Of a stretch of DNA of 64,000 bases, positions 49,315 to 57,176 are shown one piece after another. Each line of letters begins with the position of its first letter. Within the stretch, counting starts at the first letter, position 1. A model generated the notes under the pieces. That model made no database searches. It was given only the letters and a program-made list of their open reading frames with translations, and was not told where the DNA came from. The stretch is taken from assembly GCA_023386365.1 (NCBI GenBank), contig JAEWJX010000079.1, positions 6,868-70,867 on the forward strand. The letters are read 5' to 3'. The DNA comes from Actinomycetes bacterium. GTDB taxonomy: Bacteria > Actinomycetota > Actinomycetes > Actinomycetales > Microbacteriaceae. Position numbers and translations under genes: made by a program.

Positions 49315-50121
49315 TCAGTAGATGAAGATCGGGAACCACTCGGGATTGTGCGCGTGCACGATCGCGAGGAAGACGATCGCGTCGAACAGCAGGTGCACGG
49401 CGAGCACGTAGCCGAGCGAACGGGTGCGGGCGAACAGGTAGCCCTGCAGCAGCGCGAACGGGAACGTCAAAAGCGGACCCCAGGAGCGGTAGCCCAGTTC
49501 CCACAGGAACGACACGAAGATGACCGCCTGGATGAGGTTCGCCTGCAGCACCGGGAAGTGGCGCCGCAGTAGAGCGAAGCAGGTGCAGATGAAGAACAGC
49601 TCGTCCCAGGTGCCCACGGCGTTCACGCCCACGAAGAAGCGCGCAAGCTCGGACAGATCGGTGATGTGCGGCCAGTTCTGGTACGCCCCCGAACGGATGA
49701 AGTAGAACGGCAGGATCAGCCAGCCGAGCACCGGCACCGCCACCAGGTAGGCGATCTCGAGGCGGGTCTTCTTCTGCCGGCTGCGCCACGGGAACCGGAT
49801 CGCGTGCCGCTTCAGCAGGAACCGGTCGAGCAGGAACGGGGTCGCCACGGCGAGGGTGAGCACGATGCCGATCCGGAAGAACGAGCCCCACGCCACATCC
49901 GCCTCGACCGACGTCGACGACACGATCGCGATGCCGATACCGATGAGGGTCAGGTCGACGCCGAGCTCCCGGTCCATCCACCAGGCGAGACCGACCGCCG
50001 CGACGAGCACGAGGTGACCCCAACCGGGGAGCTGGAATCCGAACAGCAGCAGCGCGGACGCCGCCACACCGATCGCGGGGATGAGAGCCCGCCTGCTCCA
50101 GGGTTCGACGAGGCTCTCCAC
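49315..50121 (-). CDS. CPBP-fold membrane protein with altered protease motif
   Basis: A 268-residue protein with about eight helices resembling CPBP intramembrane proteases. The usual EEXXXR is replaced by DELFFI (GTWDELFFICTC). The later SFLWELGYRSWGPLLTFPFA and a C-terminal LAVHLLFDAIVFLA, matching the HXXXN/D motif, are recognisable. With Asp-Glu and no Arg at the expected place, classical activity is doubtful. GTG 50121 is preceded directly by a GGGGGA stretch. It sits between the BCCT and Ku genes on the same strand. Confidence 0.75.
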   Translation of the reverse strand: MESLVEPWSRRALIPAIGVAASALLLFGFQLPGWGHLVLVAAVGLAWWMDRELGVDLTLIGIGIAIVSSTSVEADVAWGSFFRIGIVLTLAVATPFLLDRFLLKRHAIRFPWRSRQKKTRLEIAYLVAVPVLGWLILPFYFIRSGAYQNWPHITDLSELARFFVGVNAVGTWDELFFICTCFALLRRHFPVLQANLIQAVIFVSFLWELGYRSWGPLLTFPFALLQGYLFARTRSLGYVLAVHLLFDAIVFLAIVHAHNPEWFPIFIY

Positions 50122-50141
50122 TCCCCCAGCTTGCCAGGTCG

Positions 50142-50990
50142 CTAGGCGGAGGCCTTCTTCTTCGCGGGCGCCTTCTTCGCCGGCGCCTTCTTCTTGGCCG
50201 GCGCGGCATCGCCTCGACGCTTCTCGACACTGCGTTTGAGGGCATCCATCAGGTCGAGTACCTCGCCGCCGCCCTCCGTCTCACGACCGAAGGTCGCCTC
50301 CGTGTCGAGCGCGTCACCCTGCTCGAGCTTCGCCTCGATGAGGGTGCGCAGCTGCTCTTGATAATCGTCGGTGAACTTCTCCGGCGTGAAATCGGACGCG
50401 AAGCTCTCGACCAGTTGCTTCGACATCTTCAGTTCGGCGTCGGTGATACTCGGGGACTCGTCGAGCTCGGGGAATCGCGCCTCCCGCACCTCGTCGTCCC
50501 AGAGGAGCGTCTGCATGGTGAGTACCCCGTCACGCACCCGCAATGCCGCGAGCCGGGTCTTCTGCCTCAGGGCGAACTTGACGATCGCAGTGCGATCCGA
50601 CTCCTCCAGCGTGCGCATCAGCAGCACGTACGCCTTCGTCGACTTCGAGTCCGGGGAGAGGTAGTAGCTCTTCTCGAACATGATCGGGTCGATCTGCGCC
50701 GTCGGCACGAACTCGACCACGTCGATGTCCTTACTGCGCTCCACGGGAAGTGACGACAGGTCGTCGTCGGTGAGGATCACCGTCTGCTCGCCGTCGACGT
50801 ACGCCTTCGCGATGTGTTCGTAGTCGACCGTCTCGCCGTCGATCTCGCACACCCGCTTGTAGCGGATGCGTCCGCCGTCGGCGTCGTGCACCTGATGCAA
50901 CGAGACGTCGTGGTCTTCGGTGGCCGAGTACAGCTTCACCGGCACGTTCACGAGCCCGAAGCTGAGCGAGCCCTTCCAGATGGAGCGCAT
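50142..50990 (-). CDS. ku: Ku-type DNA end-binding protein
   Basis: A 282-residue ring-forming protein for non-homologous end joining. The N-terminus MRSIWKGSLSFGLVNVPVKL is canonical, followed by the beta-barrel (VCEIDGETVDYEHIAKAY, then VEFVPTAQIDPIMFEKSYYL). The C-terminal helical region PEKFTDDYQEQLRTLIEAK recruits LigD. A Lys/Ala/Pro tail (AAPAKKKAPAKKAPAKKKAS) resembles histone-like DNA-binding tails. ATG 50990 is the family start; a 52-codon upstream extension is dismissed. It is divergent from the LigD genes 76 bases away. Confidence 0.97.
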   Translation of the reverse strand: MRSIWKGSLSFGLVNVPVKLYSATEDHDVSLHQVHDADGGRIRYKRVCEIDGETVDYEHIAKAYVDGEQTVILTDDDLSSLPVERSKDIDVVEFVPTAQIDPIMFEKSYYLSPDSKSTKAYVLLMRTLEESDRTAIVKFALRQKTRLAALRVRDGVLTMQTLLWDDEVREARFPELDESPSITDAELKMSKQLVESFASDFTPEKFTDDYQEQLRTLIEAKLEQGDALDTEATFGRETEGGGEVLDLMDALKRSVEKRRGDAAPAKKKAPAKKAPAKKKASA

Positions 50991-51053
50991 CTCGCCATTG
51001 TTCCGCCGAATGTTGACGCTGTACACCCCGTGGACGCTGGGAAGTCGCGCCGG

Positions 51054-51059
51054 TAGAGT
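51054..51059 (+). promoter_or_regulatory. -10 hexamer of a leaderless promoter for the LigD polymerase gene
   Basis: TAGAGT ends 7 bases before ATG 51067. The Ku-LigD intergenic region is only 76 bases and must serve both directions. Confidence 0.45.
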
Positions 51060-51066
51060 GACGCGG

Positions 51067-51987
51067 ATGACACCCCCGTCGAAGTCCTCCGCCGAACAGT
51101 ACGTCAGCGTCGGCGGACATCGGCTGCGGCTCACGAGTCTTGACAAGGTGCTCTACCCCGAGACCGGGACCACCAAGGCGGAGGTCATCGACTACTACTC
51201 GAGGGTCGCGGATGCGCTGATCCCCCACGCCCGCGACCGCGCCGCCACCCGCAAGCGGTGGGTTTCGGGCGTCGGCACCGCCGACAAGCCGGGCCAGGTG
51301 TTCTTCGAGAAGAACCTGCCCGACTCGGCGCCGTCCTGGGTGGCCCGACGCGACATCCAGCACTCGGACCACGTCAACACGTACCCGCTGGTCAACGACC
51401 TCCCCACCCTCATCTGGATCGCGCAGCAGAACGCCCTCGAGGTCCATGTGCCGCAATGGCGCTTCGGCCGCAACGGCGCCCGGAAGAACCCTGACCGCAT
51501 GGTGCTCGACCTCGACCCCGGCGAGGGCGCCGGACTCGCGGAATGCGTCGAGGTCGCCAAACTGGTGCGCGCCATCCTGCGCGACATCGGACTCGACCCC
51601 CTGCCTGTCACCAGCGGCAGCAAAGGCATCCACCTGTATGCCGCCCTCGACGGACGCCAATCGAGCGACGAGGTGTCGGCGGTCGCCCACGAGTTGGCGA
51701 GATCTCTCGAAGCCGACCACCCCGACCTCGTGGTCAGCGACATGAAGAAAGCGGATCGCGTCGGCAAGGTCCTGCTCGACTGGAGCCAGAACAACGGCAG
51801 CAAGACCACGATCGTGCCGTACTCCCTCCGCGGGCGGCTGCGCCCCACCGTGGCGGCGCCGCGCACCTGGCGCGAACTGCTGGCGCCCGGGCTGCGTCAG
51901 CTGGAGTTCACCGAGGTGCTGGAACGCCTGCGGAAGAAGGGAGACCCGCTCGCCGAACTCTCGGCGAGCCATCCACCTGGGCGGTGA
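51067..51987 (+). CDS. ligD: LigD polymerase domain as a separate protein
   Basis: A 306-residue archaeo-eukaryotic primase-type polymerase that fills and extends ends during NHEJ. The N-terminal VGGHRLRLTSLDKVLYPETG and PGQVFFEKNLPDSAP match POL domains. The metal-binding acidic motif is MVLDLDPGEGA and the nucleotide site is PVTSGSKGIHLYAALDG, then DWSQNNGSKTTIVPYSLRG. It ends cleanly after about 300 residues, exactly one POL domain. The next gene starts one base after this stop in another frame, so the usual POL-PE-LIG fusion is split. Confidence 0.94.
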   Translation: MTPPSKSSAEQYVSVGGHRLRLTSLDKVLYPETGTTKAEVIDYYSRVADALIPHARDRAATRKRWVSGVGTADKPGQVFFEKNLPDSAPSWVARRDIQHSDHVNTYPLVNDLPTLIWIAQQNALEVHVPQWRFGRNGARKNPDRMVLDLDPGEGAGLAECVEVAKLVRAILRDIGLDPLPVTSGSKGIHLYAALDGRQSSDEVSAVAHELARSLEADHPDLVVSDMKKADRVGKVLLDWSQNNGSKTTIVPYSLRGRLRPTVAAPRTWRELLAPGLRQLEFTEVLERLRKKGDPLAELSASHPPGR

Positions 51988-51988
51988 G

Positions 51989-53533
51989 GTGGACGAGCGT
52001 CTGAGCACCTACCGCTCGATGCGCGACGGCGCGAAGACACCGGAACCGATGGGCGGAACCGGCTCCGAGGGTTCCGACTCGCCCATGTTCGTCATCCAGG
52101 AGCACCACGCCACCCGCCTGCATCACGACTTCCGGCTCGAGCGTGACGGGGTGCTCGTGTCGTGGGCGCTCCCCAAAGGTCTCCCCACCGACCCCGGCGT
52201 CAACCATCTGGCGGTGCAGACCGAGGATCACCCGATCGAGTACGGCTCGTTCGAGGGGACCATCCCGAAAGGCGAATACGGCGCCGGCACCGTGACGATC
52301 TGGGACACCGGCACCTACGAGCTCGAGAAGTGGCGCGAGGGCAAGGAGGTCATCGCGACCATTCACGGGAAGAACCACGGATCGCACCGCCTCGCGCTCA
52401 TCCGCACCGGAGGCGACGACGAGAAGTCGACCTGGCTCATCCACCTGATGAAAGACCAGACCCCGCATCCGGAGCACGACGGGTCGGAGCCGTACCGCAA
52501 GCCGCTGTCCACCTCGCCCGGAAGGGGGCTCCGGCGCGGCAAGACCGTCGTCGGCTCGCGGCGGACGGCGGGGGTCATCCACCCGATGCTGGCCACCTCC
52601 GCTGAGCCGTCGGAACTACGCGACCGCAGCGGATGGCGCTACGAGATGAAATGGGACGGCTTCCGCGCGATCGCCCGCATCACCGGCGACGAGGTGACTT
52701 TCACCTCGCGCAACGGCCTCGACCTGACACCCACCTATCCGGAGCTGACGGCACTCGCCGGCGCCGTACGCGGGGATGCGGTGCTCGACGGTGAGATCGT
52801 CGCCCCGGACGAGAACGGTGTGCCCCGCTTCGCGCGGATGCAGCAACGTGCCGGCCTCACCTCGCCGCGCGACGTGGATCGCGCGCGCCGGGCAGTCCCC
52901 GTGAAGCTCTACCTTTTCGACCTGCTCGAAGTGGACGGCGAATCCCTCGCCGCTCTGCCCTACAGCGAGCGTCGTGCCCGCCTCCAGAAGCTCGTGAAAC
53001 CGGGCGAGCATGTGGTCGTCCCGCCGGACGCGGGTGACGATCTCGACGCGGCGCTCGCCACCAGTCTCGAACTGGGACTCGAGGGCGTGATGGCGAAACG
53101 TGTCGACTCGCCGTACCGGCTCGGGCGCCGCAGTCGCGACTGGCTGAAACTCAAACACACGCTCACCCAGGAGGTCGTGGTCGGCGGATGGCGGCGCGGC
53201 AACGGAGCACGCGCCGACACGGTCGGATCGCTGCTCGTCGGCGTGCCCGACGGCGGCGTCCTGCGCTACGCGGGCCGGGTGGGGTCGGGGTTCAGCGACC
53301 GCGACCTCGACCGGCTGCGCGAGCGGATGGACTCCCTCGCCACCCCGCAGCCGCAGCTCGTCGGCGTGCCCCGGGAAGACGCGCGCGACGCATCCTGGGT
53401 CGTCCCGGAGCTCGTGGGTGAGGTCGAGTACGGCGAGGTCACCCCCGACGGCCGCCTGCGTCACCCGGTGTGGCGCGGATGGCGTCCCGACAAGTCCCCC
53501 TCGGAGGTGCGCTGGGAGCGCACAATGGACTGA
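51989..53533 (+). CDS. ligD: LigD 3'-phosphoesterase plus ATP-dependent DNA ligase
   Basis: A 514-residue NHEJ ligase. Residues about 35-190 are the PE domain with EHHATRLHHDFRLERDG (metal-binding His/Asp) and PKGEYGAGTVTIWD. From about 195 comes the ligase: adenylated Lys221 in EMKWDGFRAIAR, VLDGEIVAPDENG, EGVMAKRVDSPYRLGRRSRD with DWLKLK motif V, and a C-terminal OB fold ending DKSPSEVRWERTMD. The start is GTG 51989, one base after the polymerase stop. The N-terminal MDERLSTYRSMRDGAKTPEP is a natural PE start rather than a broken linker. It works with Ku. Confidence 0.95.
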   Translation: MDERLSTYRSMRDGAKTPEPMGGTGSEGSDSPMFVIQEHHATRLHHDFRLERDGVLVSWALPKGLPTDPGVNHLAVQTEDHPIEYGSFEGTIPKGEYGAGTVTIWDTGTYELEKWREGKEVIATIHGKNHGSHRLALIRTGGDDEKSTWLIHLMKDQTPHPEHDGSEPYRKPLSTSPGRGLRRGKTVVGSRRTAGVIHPMLATSAEPSELRDRSGWRYEMKWDGFRAIARITGDEVTFTSRNGLDLTPTYPELTALAGAVRGDAVLDGEIVAPDENGVPRFARMQQRAGLTSPRDVDRARRAVPVKLYLFDLLEVDGESLAALPYSERRARLQKLVKPGEHVVVPPDAGDDLDAALATSLELGLEGVMAKRVDSPYRLGRRSRDWLKLKHTLTQEVVVGGWRRGNGARADTVGSLLVGVPDGGVLRYAGRVGSGFSDRDLDRLRERMDSLATPQPQLVGVPREDARDASWVVPELVGEVEYGEVTPDGRLRHPVWRGWRPDKSPSEVRWERTMD

Positions 53534-53548
53534 GGAGAGGAGCTTCGC

Positions 53549-53713
53549 ATGGACCGCGACACCATCGACTACGAACCGAACTCCGACGACGAGCGTCCGG
53601 TGCAGCTCGACGAGGACGAGCCGTCGCCTCCCCCCACCCTCGACCCCGAGGAACGGGTCGAAGAGGAGGGTGACGACGACCCCGGTCTCGACGACGAGCG
53701 CGTCGTCGAGTAG
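53549..53713 (+). CDS. Very acidic 54-residue protein
   Basis: The ORF starts MDRDTIDYEPNSDDERP and ends DDERVVE, with more than a third Asp/Glu and several Pro. A strong GAGGAGAGGAG ribosome site lies just before ATG 53549, and it follows the ligase stop by 15 bases, so it is probably translated from the LigD message. It converges with aspA 3 bases away. No fold or family was recognised; disorder is expected. Similar short acidic proteins are common in Microbacteriaceae. Confidence 0.65.
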   Translation: MDRDTIDYEPNSDDERPVQLDEDEPSPPPTLDPEERVEEEGDDDPGLDDERVVE

Positions 53714-53716
53714 CCG

Positions 53717-55258
53717 CTACTCGACGATCTTGCCGACCACCACCGGGATGGTGGCGGTGACCGGCACGATCCCCGACAGGCGCTCCGGCGCGAGAACCCG
53801 CGCCACCTCGTCGGAGGTCATCAGCCCGCGCCCCACGACCAGGTCCGCGATCGACGCGTTCGTGGTGAGGGCGGTGTGCGCGAGCGCCGCCGACTCGGTG
53901 TACCCGATGTACGGCGTGAGAGCGGTGACGACGCCCACGCTCGACGCCACCTGGCCGGCCAGGCGCGCCTCGTTGGCGGTGATGCCGTCGACGCAGTTGA
54001 TGCGCAGCGTGCGGCACGCGTTCGTCATCCAGGCGAGCGACTGCAGGATCGAGTGCGCGATCACCGGCTCGAAGGCGTTGAGCTGCAGCTGCCCCGCCTC
54101 GGCCGCCGCCGTCACCGTCGCATCCGCCCCGATGACGCTGAAGGCGACCTGGTTCACCACTTCCGGGATCACCGGGTTCACCTTGCCGGGCATGATCGAC
54201 GACCCCGCCTGGCGCGCCGGAAGGCTGATCTCGCCGAGGCCCGCCTGCGGTCCGCTGGACAGCAGCCGCAGGTCGTTGCAGATCTTCGAGAGCTTCACGG
54301 CCGCCCGCTTCAATGTCCCCGACAGCGTCATGAAGATGCCGGCATCCGCGGTCGCCTCGATGAGGTCGGGAGCCGTCTCCTGCGGGATGCCGGTGACCTC
54401 CTCGAGGTGGCGACGCACCGCCTCCGCGTAGCGCGGGTCCGCGGTGATGCCCGTGCCGATCGCCGTCGCACCGAGGTTGATCTCATTCAGCCACGGGACC
54501 ACTTCGGAGAGGCGGTCGAAGTCTTCTGCGAGGGTCGTCGCGAACCCCGCGAACTCCTGCCCGAGCGTCATCGGCACCGCGTCCTGCAGCTGGGTGCGCC
54601 CGACCTTCAGCACGTGGGCGAACTCGTGCCCCTTGGTGCGGAAACTGGCGGTGAGTCGCGCGTGCTCCTCGAGGAGACGCTGCACACCGAACACCATCGC
54701 GAGTTTGATGGCCGTCGGGTAGACATCATTGGTCGACTGGCTGCGGTTGACGTCGTCGATCGGGTGGAGGTGCCCGTAGGCGCCTTTCTCGAAACCGAGC
54801 GCCTCGAGGGCCGCATTCGCGATCACCTCGTTGGTGTTCATGTTGGTGCTGGTGCCGGCACCGCCCTGGATGACGCCGACCACGAACTGATCGTGCAGCT
54901 CCCCCGCGACGATCCGCTCGCAGACGGCGTCGATCGCATCCGCCTTCACCGGGTCGAGCACGCCCAGTTCCTTGTTGGCGCGCGCCGCGGCCTGCTTCAC
55001 GCGGGCCAACGCGCGGACGAGGTCGGGATAGTTCGAGATCGCCCGTCGCGTGATCGGGAAGTTCACCAGCGCGCGCGCCGTGTGAACCCCCCAGTAGACG
55101 TTCGCGGGGATCTCGAGGCTGCCGAGCGAGTCGGTCTCGGTTCGGGTGGGGCCGGCGCCGGTGAGCAGATCCCGGGCGCTCGACGGCCCGGTGGTGACGT
55201 GATGTTCGTCACCCTCGATGAACTGCTCGGAGGCGATCAGACCGGTCGTGTCGGACAT
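53717..55258 (-). CDS. aspA: Aspartate ammonia-lyase
   Basis: A 513-residue fumarase/aspartase-superfamily enzyme interconverting L-aspartate with fumarate and ammonia. It has GGAGTSTNMNTNEVIAN, SQSTNDVYPTAIKLA, LQDAVPMTLGQEF and the signature loop GSSIMPGKVNPVIPE. The N-terminal extension of about 45 residues before TRTETDSLGSLEIPANVYWG is longer than in E. coli. Aspartase rather than fumarase is favoured by the TETDSLGSLEIP start. ATG 55258 has AAGGAG 7 bases upstream; the preceding GTG is less likely. Confidence 0.92.
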   Translation of the reverse strand: MSDTTGLIASEQFIEGDEHHVTTGPSSARDLLTGAGPTRTETDSLGSLEIPANVYWGVHTARALVNFPITRRAISNYPDLVRALARVKQAAARANKELGVLDPVKADAIDAVCERIVAGELHDQFVVGVIQGGAGTSTNMNTNEVIANAALEALGFEKGAYGHLHPIDDVNRSQSTNDVYPTAIKLAMVFGVQRLLEEHARLTASFRTKGHEFAHVLKVGRTQLQDAVPMTLGQEFAGFATTLAEDFDRLSEVVPWLNEINLGATAIGTGITADPRYAEAVRRHLEEVTGIPQETAPDLIEATADAGIFMTLSGTLKRAAVKLSKICNDLRLLSSGPQAGLGEISLPARQAGSSIMPGKVNPVIPEVVNQVAFSVIGADATVTAAAEAGQLQLNAFEPVIAHSILQSLAWMTNACRTLRINCVDGITANEARLAGQVASSVGVVTALTPYIGYTESAALAHTALTTNASIADLVVGRGLMTSDEVARVLAPERLSGIVPVTATIPVVVGKIVE

Positions 55259-55301
55259 CACACATCTCCTTCGATGGGGTGTGATGCGAGTCTATGACGA
55301 G

Positions 55302-55520
55302 TCAGCGCGTGAAGATCGTGATGAGGTGGTCGCCCACGATCACGTACAGCCCGAACAGCACCAGCAGGCCGCAGAGCACGAACATCACCACCGAGACGGG
55401 ACGACGCCAGCGGGCCTCACCGTCGGCCATCCGCAGGCCAAGCGAGAACAGGACGACGCCCACGCACGCCGAGACGAGCGACGCGAGGAACACCGCCACG
55501 AAGGAGCCCCACTCGATCAT
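55302..55520 (-). CDS. Small two-helix membrane protein downstream of PiT
   Basis: A 72-residue protein with two membrane helices (about 5-28 and 43-64) and a basic middle (MADGEARWRR). The ATG overlaps the phosphate transporter stop by 4 bases, so both are co-translated. Conserved small genes after pit exist in many actinobacteria, but no function is established. It may be a transporter-associated subunit. Confidence 0.72.
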   Translation of the reverse strand: MIEWGSFVAVFLASLVSACVGVVLFSLGLRMADGEARWRRPVSVVMFVLCGLLVLFGLYVIVGDHLITIFTR

Positions 55521-56659
55521 CGGCGTGCCTTCCGTCGCTTCGGCCGCACGAAGACGCCCGGTTCGGGTTGATGCAGGTTGCGGTGGTCGACCTGGCTGCG
55601 ACGCGACCAGAGGAAGATGCCGGTGATCGCGGTGACGGCGAGGGCGACATCGATGATGACGCCCCAGGTGCCGAACGACGCGATGAACGCCGCGAGGGCC
55701 CCGACGGCACCCGCTGCGGGGATCGTGATCAGCCAGCCGAGGCCGATGCGGCCGGCGGTGCGCCACCGCACCGACGCACCCTTGCGCCCGATGCCGGTGC
55801 CGATCACCGAGCCCGACGCGACCTGCGTGGTGGACAACGCGAACCCGAGGTGGCTCGACGCGAGGATCGTGGCGGTCGTGGCGGCCTCGGCGGCGAACCC
55901 CTGAGCGGGCTCGACCTCGGTGATGCCGCGTCCCATGGTGCGGATGATGCGCCAGCCGCCCGAGTAGGTGCCGGCGGCGATCGCGATGGCACAGGACGCG
56001 ATCACCCAGAACTCGGGGCCACTGCCCGGCTCCTGGAATCCGGCTGCGATCAGGGTGAGCGTGATCACACCCATCGTCTTCTGGGCGTCGTTGGTGCCGT
56101 GGGCCAGCGACACCAGGCTGGAGGTGAAGATCTGGCCCTTCTTGAATCCGTCGCGCTCCCGCTTGCGGGTGATCGCGAACGCGAGCTTCGTGGCCAGGAA
56201 CGAGACGAAACCGGCGGTGAGCGGGGCGAGGATCGCGGGGATCAGGATCTTCGACACCAGCACCCCGCCGTCGATCGCCGCGAGGCCGGCTCCCACGATC
56301 GTCGCGCCGATCAGGCCACCGAACAGAGCGTGGCTCGAGGATGACGGAAGCCCCAGAAGCCAGGTGATCAGGTTCCAGACGATCGCACCGATCAGCCCGG
56401 CGAGGATGAGGACCGGGGTGATCTGCACCCCGTCATCTCCCTCTTTGATCAGGCCGCCCGAGATGGTCTTGGCGACCTCGGTGCTGAGGAACGCCCCGAC
56501 GAGGTTGAGGACCGCCGCGATGGCGACAGCGACCTTCGGTTTGAGGGCACCGGTCGCGATGGGGGTGGCCATCGCGTTGGCCGTGTCATGAAAGCCGTTG
56601 GTGAAATCGAAGAACAAGGCCAGCGCGATGACGAGCGCGACCAGAATCAGGGGGTCCAC
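55517..56659 (-). CDS. pit: PiT-family inorganic phosphate transporter
   Basis: A 380-residue low-affinity Pi symporter of about ten helices. Both halves carry the duplicated PiT signature: FTNGFHDTANAMATPIATGA at the N-terminus and SLAHGTNDAQKTMGVITL in the second half. GTG 56659 is selected because GAGGA lies 9 bases before it; the TTG at 56668 directly abuts that site. Four 11-base units resembling actinobacterial PHO boxes lie just upstream, implying control by PhoP-type phosphate signalling. Confidence 0.95.
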   Translation of the reverse strand: MDPLILVALVIALALFFDFTNGFHDTANAMATPIATGALKPKVAVAIAAVLNLVGAFLSTEVAKTISGGLIKEGDDGVQITPVLILAGLIGAIVWNLITWLLGLPSSSSHALFGGLIGATIVGAGLAAIDGGVLVSKILIPAILAPLTAGFVSFLATKLAFAITRKRERDGFKKGQIFTSSLVSLAHGTNDAQKTMGVITLTLIAAGFQEPGSGPEFWVIASCAIAIAAGTYSGGWRIIRTMGRGITEVEPAQGFAAEAATTATILASSHLGFALSTTQVASGSVIGTGIGRKGASVRWRTAGRIGLGWLITIPAAGAVGALAAFIASFGTWGVIIDVALAVTAITGIFLWSRRSQVDHRNLHQPEPGVFVRPKRRKARR

Positions 56660-56680
56660 TGGGGGCAATCCTCACACGTC

Positions 56681-56720
56681 GGAGAACGTCGGGCAACTCG
56701 CAGGTGAACGCCCGGTGAAC
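56681..56720 (-). promoter_or_regulatory. PHO-box-like direct repeats upstream of pit
   Basis: On the minus strand GTTCACC occurs exactly at 56714-56720 and 56703-56709, and GTTCTCC at 56681-56687. The unit at 56692-56698 is degenerate. All four fall on an exact 11-base period, the architecture of Streptomyces PhoP sites. The array ends 21 bases before the GTG, so it could activate from the promoter or repress by occlusion. Confidence 0.65.
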
Positions 56721-56852
56721 GGGGTACAGATCACCCGCGGATCGGGTGGCAGACAGCGCCGAAACCCCCGGAATGGGGAATGGAGGCGGTCTGCGGACGC
56801 CCCCTAGCATCCGGATCAGGGGTCGGACCCGGACCGACAGGAGAAGCAGCGC

Positions 56853-57176
56853 GTGCGCTCGAAGAGAGTGCTGGGCGCGATCGCGCTCATCGCGATCGTC
56901 GTCGCAGCGATCAGTTTCGCCGTGGTCGATGTGTCGACCTCGGCAGCGAGCGGCTGCCTCGACTCGGTCGCGCCCTGCACCGAGAAGCAGGTACCTCCGA
57001 TGGCCGTGATCGCCGCGGTGATCGGGGCGATCGCCCTCATCGCCGCCGTCATCCCGACGGTCACCTGGCTCGTGCACGCGTTCTCGTCGCAGCACGCCGC
57101 CAAGCACACGGATGTGGACTATTCGCGACTCCCCACCGCGCCGGTGCGCGACGAGGACGAGTTCACAGTCGGTTGA
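56853..57176 (+). CDS. Small two-helix membrane protein
   Basis: A 107-residue protein: a first helix (about 7-28) close to the N-terminus, an exported Cys-containing loop (SGCLDSVAPCTEKQ), a second helix (about 50-75) and a soluble acidic C-tail. The GTG start has CAGGAGAAG upstream and a TAGCAT -10 at 56805-56810. The 3' end overlaps the convergent helicase gene by 14 bases. Family unknown. Confidence 0.7.
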   Translation: MRSKRVLGAIALIAIVVAAISFAVVDVSTSAASGCLDSVAPCTEKQVPPMAVIAAVIGAIALIAAVIPTVTWLVHAFSSQHAAKHTDVDYSRLPTAPVRDEDEFTVG

